28,095 nt of DNA from CAMEON01 sp045643785 (GTDB taxonomy: Bacteria; Bacillota; Clostridia; Oscillospirales; CAG-272), in the NCBI GenBank assembly GCA_045643785.1, contig JAZRFR010000166.1, positions 1 through 28,095 of the forward strand, in the 5' to 3' direction. The notes beneath the pieces were generated by a model. It ran no database searches, was not told the DNA's origin, and saw nothing but the letters and a program-made list of their open reading frames with translations. Positions 22,153 to 28,095 of the stretch are shown here, one piece after another. A program made the position numbers and the translations under genes. The number at the start of each line of letters is the position of its first letter. The first letter of the stretch is position 1.

Positions 22153-23067
22153 ATGTACGACATCATCATCATCGGCGCGGGCCCCGCAGGCCTGACCGCC
22201 GCCATTTACGCCCGCAGAGCCGAGAAGAGCGTGCTTCTCATTGAGAAGGAGACCTTCGGCGGGCAGATCACCCACTCCCCCCGGGTGGAGAATTACCCCG
22301 GCTTTGTCAGCCTCAGCGGCTCCGAGCTGGGGGAGAAGCTCTTCGGTCAGGTGCTGGAGCTGGGGGCTGAGATCGAGCTGGACACCGTCACGGGTATTGG
22401 CGGCGAGGCAGGACACGTCACCGTCACCTGCGAGGGAGGCACCCACGAGGGTAAGGCTGTTATTATCGCCACGGGCTCCCGTCATCGCGACCTGGGTGTG
22501 GAGAATGAAGAAAAGTTCGTGGGCGAGGGCATTTCCTACTGCGCCGTCTGCGACGGAGCCTTCTACAAGGGCAGAACCGTAGCCGTCATCGGCGGCGGCA
22601 ATTCCGCGCTCCAAGAGGCCGTTCTTCTGTCCGAAGGCTGTACCCACGTCACCGTGGTGCAGAACCTTCCCTTCCTGACAGGCGAGCCCAGCCTGCAGAA
22701 CATTCTGGCGGGGCGCGATAACGTGTCCTTCATCTACTCCACCGTGGTGGCCGCCGTACTGGGCGACGAGACCTTCGAGGGTCTGCTCCTTCGCAACACC
22801 GACACGAACGAGGAGACTATCCTGAACGTGGACGGCACCTTCGTCTGCATCGGTCAGATCCCCGCCAATCAGGCCTTTGCCGACGTGGTCAAGCTGAACG
22901 ACTACGGCTACGTGGACGCAGGAGAGAACTGCCTCCCCGAAACGAAGATCCCCGGCGTGTTCGTGGCGGGGGATTGCCGCACCAAGGCCATCCGGCAGGT
23001 AACCACGGCTACGGCCGACGGCGCCGTGGCGGCACTGGCGGCTTGTCGGTATTTGGATACCCTGTGA
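22153..23067 (+). CDS. Thioredoxin reductase-like flavoprotein (TrxB family) with altered NADPH motif
   Basis: The protein has 304 residues. ATG 22153 is 6 nt after GAGG; a TTG two codons earlier is less likely. It has the FAD motif IIGAGPAGLTAAIYARRA at the N-terminus, the redox pair CAVC in ISYCAVCDGAFYKGRTV, the second dinucleotide fold VAVIGGGNSALQEAVLL, and the C-terminal FAD motif GVFVAGDCR with RQVTTATADGAVAALAA. Where classical TrxB has the NADPH phosphate-binding HRRDxFRA, this protein reads VVQNLPFLTGEPSLQ, with no such arginines. Similar changes are known in low-molecular-weight flavoprotein reductases that do not use NADPH well, including ferredoxin-dependent ones. Its likely partners are the NrdD-fused redoxin upstream or a separate thioredoxin. 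Cytoplasmic. Confidence 0.88.
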   Translation: MYDIIIIGAGPAGLTAAIYARRAEKSVLLIEKETFGGQITHSPRVENYPGFVSLSGSELGEKLFGQVLELGAEIELDTVTGIGGEAGHVTVTCEGGTHEGKAVIIATGSRHRDLGVENEEKFVGEGISYCAVCDGAFYKGRTVAVIGGGNSALQEAVLLSEGCTHVTVVQNLPFLTGEPSLQNILAGRDNVSFIYSTVVAAVLGDETFEGLLLRNTDTNEETILNVDGTFVCIGQIPANQAFADVVKLNDYGYVDAGENCLPETKIPGVFVAGDCRTKAIRQVTTATADGAVAALAACRYLDTL

Positions 23068-23072
23068 AATGC

Positions 23073-23102
23073 AAGGACTGCCGAACATGGCAGTCCTTTT
23101 TT
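23073..23102 (+). terminator. Intrinsic terminator after the TrxB-like gene
   Basis: AAGGACTGCC (23073-23082) pairs perfectly with GGCAGTCCTT (23089-23098) around a 6-nt loop, followed by TTTTTT. It lies 5 bp after the stop codon. Confidence 0.95.
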
Positions 23103-23186
23103 GCGGTCAAAGTTGGGTTTATCGGGTAGTTTGAAGCCCTCCCTAAAAATATTTAACACCATTTCGGTGTTGTTTCCAAAAACCCC

Positions 23187-23215
23187 TTGACAAATCTCTC
23201 GTTTCGGTATATAAT
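23187..23215 (+). promoter_or_regulatory. Promoter of the hydrogenase maturation operon
   Basis: TTGACA at 23187-23192 and TATAAT at 23210-23215 are perfect hexamers 17 bp apart. Transcription should start near 23222, about 147 nt before the first start codon. Between the preceding terminator and this promoter (23103-23186) I see only a small hairpin AACACC/GGTGTT at 23155-23171. Confidence 0.92.
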
Positions 23216-23221
23216 ATACCT

Positions 23222-23350
23222 GTACCTAACAGTAAGGGTGTGCGCCCTGCCTGAAAGGGACGGAATTGCAGATATTTCGCCGACGCCCGAGGTGGGTCTG
23301 TCGGTTCGTCTCTATGCGCCGTACCCTGACTCGGGTACGGTGATTTTTGT
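23222..23350 (+). promoter_or_regulatory. Structured leader RNA with terminator and antiterminator, candidate attenuator or riboswitch
   Basis: The end of the leader is an intrinsic terminator: CCGTACCC (23319-23326), loop TGACTC, GGGTACGG (23333-23340), then TGATTTTTG. Upstream, AGGGTGTGCGC (23235-23245) can pair with GCGCCGTACCCT (23316-23327) over 11 bp with one bulged C and two G-U pairs, which would break the terminator. AGGG at 23235-23238 can instead pair locally with CCCT at 23245-23248, and that CCCT also has a second partner, AGGG at 23256-23259. A separate hairpin, CCGAC (23280-23284) with GTCGG (23300-23304) plus an inner GCCC/GGGT stem, sits in the middle. I could not match it to a riboswitch class I know. 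Confidence 0.65.
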
Positions 23351-23368
23351 TTATTTGGAGGTGCCCCC

Positions 23369-23632
23369 ATGGAAACCAGAGTGGCCGTTATGAGCATCAT
23401 CGTGGAGAACACCGAGTCGGTGGAGCCCATCAATTCCCTGCTCCATGAGTACGGGCAATACATCATCGGGCGCATGGGCATTCCCTACCGTGAGCGGGGC
23501 ATCAGCATCATCAGCATTGCCCTGGACGCCCCCGACAACACCATATCCGCTCTGGCGGGCAAGATCGGCAACCTCCAAGGTGTCAGCGTCAAGACCGCCT
23601 ACTCCAGCGTGAAGGGAGGCGGCCATGGCTGA
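23369..23632 (+). CDS. TM1266-type iron-only hydrogenase system regulator
   Basis: The protein has 87 residues. ATG 23369 follows GGAGG with 7-nt spacing. It matches the small family of putative regulators that sits beside [FeFe]-hydrogenase maturation genes (TM1266 of Thermotoga maritima), with an ACT-like/NikR-C-like alpha-beta fold: RVAVMSIIVENTESVEPINS, YGQYIIGRMGIPYRERGISI and LAGKIGNLQGVSVKTAYSSV. Its mechanism is not well established; an RNA-level or effector-binding role has not been shown. The last 8 bp overlap the hydE start (ATGGCTGA). It is the first gene after the structured leader. Confidence 0.9.
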   Translation: METRVAVMSIIVENTESVEPINSLLHEYGQYIIGRMGIPYRERGISIISIALDAPDNTISALAGKIGNLQGVSVKTAYSSVKGGGHG

Positions 23633-24674
23633 ACTGTTCTCCCTGATTGACAAGCTGGCCGAGAGCGGACGGCTGACCCACAGCGAGTTCGTGACCCTCA
23701 TTGACGGGCGGACGCCCGAAACCGCGGCGTATCTGGCGGAGAAGGCCGTAGATACACGGAAAGCCATCTACGGCAATACCGTCTACATCCGCGGGCTCAT
23801 TGAGGTCAGCAACATCTGCAAAAACGACTGCCTCTACTGCGGCATCCGCGCGGGAAATCCCAACTGCGACCGCTACCGCCTCACCGAGGAGGACATTCTC
23901 TCGGCCTGCGCCGAGGGGTACGAGCTGGGCTTCCGCACCTTCGTCCTGCAGGGAGGCGAGGACGGGCACTTCACCGACGAGCGGTTGACTTCCCTGCTGA
24001 CCGCCATCAAGGCGGCGCACCCCGACTGCGCCGTGACCCTCTCTTTGGGAGAGCGCTCACGGGACAGCTACCAAAAGCTCTTTGAAGCGGGAGCCGACCG
24101 CTACCTGCTCCGCCACGAGACGGCTACCAAGAGCCATTACGAGCGGTTGCATCCTTCCAATCTGTCCTTTGACAACCGCATGAACTGCCTGAAGGATCTG
24201 CGGGAGATCGGCTACCAAGTGGGCTGCGGCTTCATGGTGGGCTCTCCCTACCAGACCACCGCAGATATTGCCCGCGACCTGGAGTTTATCGCGGACTTCA
24301 AGCCCGATATGTGCGGCATCGGCCCCTTCATCCCCCACAAGGACACGGTTTTCGCGGGCTTTACCGCAGGAACACTGGAGCTGACCTGCTACCTATTGTC
24401 CATCGTCCGTCTCATCCATCCCCCCGTACTCCTGCCCGCCACCACGGCCCTGGGCACCATCCACCCCGAGGGACGGGAGCTGGGCATCCTCTCGGGCGCC
24501 AACGTGGTCATGCCCAATCTCTCCCCCCCGTCGGTGCGGAAGAAGTACATGCTCTACAACGACAAGGTCTCCGACGGAGCCGAGTCCGCCCAGAGCAAAG
24601 CCGAGCTGTGCCGCCGTATGGCGAGCATCGGGTATGAGGTGGTCACCGCAAGGGGAGACGTAAGAAAGCTATAA
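23625..24674 (+). CDS. hydE: [FeFe]-hydrogenase H-cluster radical SAM maturase HydE
   Basis: The protein has 349 residues. The ATG at 23625 overlaps the stop of the upstream gene and follows GGAGG. HydE is a radical SAM enzyme that takes part in building the iron/dithiolate part of the H-cluster from a HydG product. The cluster motif is Cys65, Cys69 and Cys72 (SNICKNDCLYCGIRAG). Further HydE features are GFRTFVLQGGEDGHF, TLSLGERSRDSYQKLFEAGA, YLLRHETATKSHYERLHP, GCGFMVGSPYQT, IGPFIPHKDTVF and NVVMPNLSPPSVRKKYMLYN. The length is as in other HydE proteins. A GH43 gene begins 30 bp after it, and hydG comes only after that. hydF is not in the window. Confidence 0.95.
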   Translation: MAELFSLIDKLAESGRLTHSEFVTLIDGRTPETAAYLAEKAVDTRKAIYGNTVYIRGLIEVSNICKNDCLYCGIRAGNPNCDRYRLTEEDILSACAEGYELGFRTFVLQGGEDGHFTDERLTSLLTAIKAAHPDCAVTLSLGERSRDSYQKLFEAGADRYLLRHETATKSHYERLHPSNLSFDNRMNCLKDLREIGYQVGCGFMVGSPYQTTADIARDLEFIADFKPDMCGIGPFIPHKDTVFAGFTAGTLELTCYLLSIVRLIHPPVLLPATTALGTIHPEGRELGILSGANVVMPNLSPPSVRKKYMLYNDKVSDGAESAQSKAELCRRMASIGYEVVTARGDVRKL

Positions 24675-24704
24675 TCCCACTAATTCATACAAGGGAGAAC
24701 CCAT

Positions 24705-26369
24705 ATGAACCCCACCATCTGCAATCCCATCAACATCAACTACCAGTACCAAGCTCCCATGCGCTCCCGCGAGTCGGCCGACCCTGCCGTGGTACTGTAC
24801 AAGGACGAATACTACCTGTTCGCTTCCCACGGCTCGGGCTACTGGGTATCCCCCGATCTGGCGAGCTGGGAGTTCATCGAGGTGGATCTCACTAAGCAGC
24901 CCGAGTTCAACCTCTTCGCCCCCGGCCCCGTGGTGGCGGGCGATCGTATGTACATCACCCACTGTCAGGGCGGCAGTATCCTCTACTCGGATAATCCCCG
25001 CGACCCCGATTCATGGGTCAACGCGGGCAGACCCTACTACTGGGACGATCCCGCCCTGTTCGTGGACGACGACGGCTCCCTCTACTGCTACGAGGGGCTG
25101 AGTCACGTCCATCCCCTCCACGTGTGCAAGCTCAATCCCGACAATCCCGCCGAGGTACTGGAGGGTCCCATCGACATATTCCAGAGCGACCGCGACACCC
25201 GCGGCTTTGAGCGGGTGGGTGACATCAACGAGCGGGAGGGCGGCCGCACCCATCTGGAAGGCCCGTGGATGAACAAGATCGACGGGAAATACTACCTCAC
25301 CTACGCCGTCCCCGGCACCGAGTACGCAGGCTACTGCGACGGTTGCGCCGTAGCGGATTCCCCCATGGGGCCCTTCACCTACTGTGAGAACAGTCCTGTT
25401 GTCTACAAGGCAACGGGATTCATGCGGGGCGCGGGTCACGGTTGCCTGTTTGAGGACAAGAACGGACACTACTGGAAAATGGATACCGTATCCATCAGCG
25501 TCAACCATATGTTTGAGCGCCGTCTCTGCTTGTTCCCCGCCAAGGTGGAGAATGGCTTCATCTACACCAACACCTATCGCGGGGATTATCCCCAGCTTCT
25601 CCCCCATGACGTATCCGATCCCTTTGCCGACTCCGACGCGGGCTGGCATCTCCTCTCTCTGAACAAGAATGCGAAGGCCTCCTCGGCGCTGGACGAAAAT
25701 CATACCCCCGACCGCGCCTTTGACGAATCCCTCCGCACGTGGTGGAGTGCGAAAACGGGCAACCCCGGAGAGTGGCTGTGGACAGATCTGGGTAAGACCT
25801 TTGACATCTGCTCGGTACAAGTCAACTTCGCAGATCAGGACGTGGAGGCCGTAGGCGGGAGAGGTCATGGCTTTGCTTACAAGTACACCTTGGATGCATC
25901 CGTTAACGGAGAGGACTGGTTCCTGCTCATTGACCGCCGCGACAGCACCGAAGATCTGCCCCACGACTACGTGCAGCTGGAGAATATCACCACCCTCCGC
26001 TACCTCAGACTCACCAACTGCGGAGCCATCCCCGCAGGGGGAAAATTTGCCGTCAGCGGTCTCCGCGTGTTCGGCTACGGCGGCGGTGACACCCCCGCAA
26101 GCGCCCCCGTCTTCACCGCGAAGCGCGGCGAGGACACCCGCAATATGACCGTCACGTGGGATCCCGTGGAGGGGGCCCAGGGCTACTTCATCCGTTGGGG
26201 CATCGACCCGAACAATCTGCATACCCACTGGCAGGTGATACCCGACCATGTCGGGGGTGACACCGAGGCCACGGTATACTGCCTCACCAAGGGAGTCACC
26301 TACTATGTCACCGTGGACGCCTACAACGAGAGCGGCGTGACCTATGGAACGCAGATCCAAACCATTTGA
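24705..26369 (+). CDS. GH43-family glycosidase with discoidin-like (F5/8C) and fibronectin III domains
   Basis: The protein has 554 residues. ATG 24705 lies about 8 nt after AAGGGAG. Residues about 20-310 form a five-bladed beta-propeller of the GH43 type: the base Asp26 in SADPAVVLY, the pKa-tuning Asp114-115 in YYWDDPALF, and the acid Glu185 in THLEGPWMNK. Such enzymes act on arabinose- or xylose-containing side chains (arabinofuranosidase/xylosidase); the exact substrate is not clear. Residues about 325-453 are an F5/8C or CBM32-like domain (NAKASSALDENHTPDRAFDE), and about 460-554 a fibronectin III domain (MTVTWDPVEGAQGYFIRWG). There is no signal peptide, unusual for a protein with carbohydrate-binding domains. 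It is placed between hydE and hydG, 30 bp after hydE and 117 bp before hydG. Confidence 0.88.
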   Translation: MNPTICNPININYQYQAPMRSRESADPAVVLYKDEYYLFASHGSGYWVSPDLASWEFIEVDLTKQPEFNLFAPGPVVAGDRMYITHCQGGSILYSDNPRDPDSWVNAGRPYYWDDPALFVDDDGSLYCYEGLSHVHPLHVCKLNPDNPAEVLEGPIDIFQSDRDTRGFERVGDINEREGGRTHLEGPWMNKIDGKYYLTYAVPGTEYAGYCDGCAVADSPMGPFTYCENSPVVYKATGFMRGAGHGCLFEDKNGHYWKMDTVSISVNHMFERRLCLFPAKVENGFIYTNTYRGDYPQLLPHDVSDPFADSDAGWHLLSLNKNAKASSALDENHTPDRAFDESLRTWWSAKTGNPGEWLWTDLGKTFDICSVQVNFADQDVEAVGGRGHGFAYKYTLDASVNGEDWFLLIDRRDSTEDLPHDYVQLENITTLRYLRLTNCGAIPAGGKFAVSGLRVFGYGGGDTPASAPVFTAKRGEDTRNMTVTWDPVEGAQGYFIRWGIDPNNLHTHWQVIPDHVGGDTEATVYCLTKGVTYYVTVDAYNESGVTYGTQIQTI

Positions 26370-26486
26370 TCAAGGCGGAGATCCCCCCAAAAAATTGACT
26401 TCACAAAACAATCTGATCGGAAAGTACAAGTCCTGACGGCCCGCCTAGAGACCTGCATTTCTGACCGTAAGAAAGGAACATACATC

Positions 26487-27950
26487 ATGGCAAACGCAAT
26501 CTACAACCCCAAATCCCTCAAGGCCGAGGAATTCATCCACGACGGCGAGATCCGCGAGACCCTGGCCTACGCCGAGGCGAACAAGCGCAACGTGGAGCTG
26601 ATCGACTCCATTCTGGACAAGGCTCGTCCTCAGAAGACCGAGACAGGTTACGTCTGCGCGGGTCTTTCCCACCGCGAGGCCTCGGTGCTGCTGGCCTGCG
26701 ACATTCCCGAGAAGATCCAGGAGATCTACAAGATCGCCGAGGAGATCAAGCTGGCCTTCTACGGCAACCGCATCGTCATGTTCGCCCCCCTGTACCTCTC
26801 CAACTACTGCGTCAACGGCTGTGTCTACTGCCCCTACCACCTCAAGAACAAGCAGATCCCCCGCAAGAAGCTGACCCAAGAGGAGGTACGCGCCGAGGTC
26901 ATCGCCCTGCAGGATATGGGTCACAAGCGTCTGGCCATCGAGGCGGGCGAGGATCCCAAGAACAACCCCATTGAGGACATTCTGGAGTGCATCAACACCA
27001 TCTACTCGGTGCATCACAAGAACGGCGACATCCGCCGCGTCAACGTCAACATCGCCGCCACCACGGTGGAGAACTACCGCAAGCTCAAGGAGGCGGGCAT
27101 CGGCACCTACATCCTGTTCCAGGAAACCTACCACAAGGAGAGCTACCTCCAGCTCCATCCCACGGGTCCCAAGCACGACTACGACTACCACACCGAGGCT
27201 ATGGACAGAGCCATGGAGGGTGGTATCGACGACGTGGGTCTGGGCGTACTCTTCGGTCTGGAGCTGTACAAGTACGAGTTCGCGGGTCTCATCATGCACG
27301 CCGAGCATCTGGAGGCCGTCCACGGTGTCGGCCCCCACACCATCAGCGTGCCCCGTCTGAAGCGCGCCAGCGACATTGATCCTGACCAGTTCGACAACGG
27401 CATCGACGACGAGACCTTCGCCCACATCACCGCCTGCATCCGTCTGGCAGTTCCCTACACCGGCATGATCATTTCAACCCGCGAGAGCGAGTCCGTCCGT
27501 TCCCGCCTGCTCCATCTGGGTATTTCCCAGGTCAGCGGCGGCTCCCGTACCTCCGTGGGCGGCTACGCGGGCTATGCTCCCGACGAGCGCCCCCACGACA
27601 CCGAACAGTTCGACGTGTCGGATCAGCGTTCTCTGGATGAGGTAGTGCGCTGGCTCATGGAGAACGGCCATATTCCCTCCTTCTGCACCGCCTGCTACCG
27701 CGAGGGCCGCACCGGCGACCGCTTCATGAGTCTCTGCAAGAGCGGTCAGATTCTCAATTGCTGCCACCCCAACGCCCTCATGACCCTCTCCGAGTATCTG
27801 GAGGACTATGCCTCCCCCGAGACCAAGGCCATCGGCTACGAGATGATCGCCCGTGAGCTTGGCCGCATCCCCAAGGAGAAGGTGCGCACGATTGCCGAGC
27901 AGAATATCCAGGATATCCGGAATTCCAATCGGAGAGACTTCCGATTCTGA
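26487..27950 (+). CDS. hydG: [FeFe]-hydrogenase H-cluster radical SAM maturase HydG
   Basis: The protein has 487 residues. ATG 26487 follows AAAGGAA with about 10-nt spacing. HydG splits tyrosine to give CO and cyanide, and delivers an Fe(CO)2(CN)-cysteine unit for the H-cluster. The radical SAM cluster is Cys108, Cys112 and Cys115 (NYCVNGCVYCPYHLK). The second, auxiliary cluster, needed to build the product, is bound by the C-terminal CX2CX22C motif (SFCTACYREG onward to NCC). The middle has the usual RLAIEAGEDP, YILFQETYHKESYLQLHPTG and DDVGLGVLFGLELY. Length fits the family. The 117-bp gap before it has no promoter I would call. The downstream repeat at 27957 may end the transcript. Confidence 0.96.
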   Translation: MANAIYNPKSLKAEEFIHDGEIRETLAYAEANKRNVELIDSILDKARPQKTETGYVCAGLSHREASVLLACDIPEKIQEIYKIAEEIKLAFYGNRIVMFAPLYLSNYCVNGCVYCPYHLKNKQIPRKKLTQEEVRAEVIALQDMGHKRLAIEAGEDPKNNPIEDILECINTIYSVHHKNGDIRRVNVNIAATTVENYRKLKEAGIGTYILFQETYHKESYLQLHPTGPKHDYDYHTEAMDRAMEGGIDDVGLGVLFGLELYKYEFAGLIMHAEHLEAVHGVGPHTISVPRLKRASDIDPDQFDNGIDDETFAHITACIRLAVPYTGMIISTRESESVRSRLLHLGISQVSGGSRTSVGGYAGYAPDERPHDTEQFDVSDQRSLDEVVRWLMENGHIPSFCTACYREGRTGDRFMSLCKSGQILNCCHPNALMTLSEYLEDYASPETKAIGYEMIARELGRIPKEKVRTIAEQNIQDIRNSNRRDFRF

Positions 27951-27956
27951 TCTTCA

Positions 27957-28031
27957 AATTGCAGTTTATCGGCCAGGGGCTTTGCCCCTGGACCCCACCA
28001 AAGAACTTTTTGAAAAAAGTTCTTTGGAATC
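27957..28031 (+). repeat. Dispersed hairpin repeat, copy 3 (complete), terminator-like
   Basis: The order is: AAATTGCAGTTT, a GC hairpin CCAGGGGC-TTT-GCCCCTGG at 27973-27991, the link ACCCCA, and a 14-bp stem CCAAAGAACTTTTT/AAAAAGTTCTTTGG at 27998-28027. It is the reverse complement of the window start (1-66). It lies 7 bp after the hydG stop, so it could serve as the end of that transcript. Confidence 0.82.
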
Positions 28032-28034
28032 TCA

Positions 28035-28079
28035 AAAACTTTCAAAAAAGGTTATTTATCAATGTTTTTTGAAAGTTTT
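28035..28079. repeat. 15-bp perfect inverted repeat at window end
   Basis: AAAACTTTCAAAAAA at 28035-28049 and TTTTTTGAAAGTTTT at 28065-28079 are exact complements around a 15-nt loop. The sequence then runs AGGAGG and CTTGGAACC, which resembles a ribosome site but also the beginning of a further repeat copy, since GGAACC fits in front of the T-rich/A-rich stem seen at 1-18. The window ends before this can be settled. Confidence 0.7.
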
Positions 28080-28095
28080 AGGAGGTCTTGGAACC

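Noticed and set aside
23222..23350. The hyd leader as a known THF, TPP, FMN, cobalamin or NiCo riboswitch
   Set aside because: I could not find the conserved core words of these classes. A few GGGAC-like words recall the NiCo class, but the arrangement does not fit. A covariance-model search would be decisive.
26370..26486. A promoter for hydG in the gap after the GH43 gene
   Set aside because: TTGACT at 26395-26400 has no acceptable -10 box at 16-18 bp.
1..28095. CRISPR arrays, tRNA or rRNA genes, phage or toxin-antitoxin modules
   Set aside because: No regularly spaced short direct repeats, no tRNA cloverleaf with a recognisable T-loop, and no phage or known toxin genes were seen. The micropeptides resemble type I toxins only in size and hydrophobicity, with no antisense RNA promoter identified.

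Overview
The window looks like chromosomal DNA of a strictly anaerobic, GC-rich clostridium (Bacillota, class Clostridia, probably a gut lineage). The evidence is a maturation operon for [FeFe]-hydrogenase (TM1266-type regulator, HydE, HydG), a class III oxygen-sensitive ribonucleotide reductase with its activase, strong AGGAGG ribosome sites, several near-consensus sigma-A promoters with 17-bp spacers, XRE regulators of clostridial type, and several cytoplasmic sugar-active enzymes. There is no tRNA, rRNA, CRISPR array, transposase or phage gene that I can see. The family and genus cannot be fixed from this sequence alone.

Layout. (1) 1-1339: a dispersed repeat, a promoter and a DUF362/ferredoxin protein. 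(2) 1398-2510 (minus): an XRE regulator. (3) 2707-11547 (minus): one long, tightly spaced gene run with a single good promoter at its head. It encodes a UDP-HexNAc 6-dehydrogenase, a UDP-HexNAc 4-epimerase, a glycosyltransferase, an orphan TIM-barrel protein, an Mrp/Nbp35 Fe-S carrier ATPase, a SanA/YdcF membrane protein, a NamZ-type muramidase and a GH99-like (WbsX) protein. (4) 11829-12989 (plus): a second XRE regulator, then a bidirectional terminator and an MFS transporter (minus). (5) 14362-18003 (minus): a small membrane protein, an AlkD-type DNA glycosylase, a PHP phosphoesterase-like protein, a second GH99/71-like TIM barrel and RidA; a 155-bp MITE-like inverted repeat lies between the last two. 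(6) 18170-22150 (plus): nrdG, a pair of NrdR boxes, nrdD with a fused glutaredoxin-like domain, and three AT-rich micro-genes for single-pass membrane peptides (43, 42 and 54 residues). A TrxB-family flavoprotein follows 2 bp after the last of these. (7) 23187-27950 (plus): the hydrogenase maturation operon, preceded by a structured leader that ends in an intrinsic terminator, with a GH43 glycosidase gene lodged between hydE and hydG. (8) 27957-28095: another copy of the dispersed repeat in the opposite orientation.

How the genes work together. Region 3 reads as synthesis and transfer of an acidic N-acetylhexosamine (UDP-GlcNAcA to UDP-GalNAcA) for a surface glycan, combined with cell-wall sugar turnover. 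Region 6 is a dNTP-synthesis unit whose reductant may be built in: NrdD carries its own CPNC redoxin domain, and a TrxB-like reductase lies downstream. Region 7 makes the H-cluster ligands (HydE, HydG).

The most interesting leads are the hyd leader RNA with mutually exclusive terminator and antiterminator helices, the three unlisted membrane micropeptides between nrdD-Grx and the TrxB-like gene, the GH43 gene inside the hyd operon, and the dispersed hairpin repeats. None has been checked against databases.
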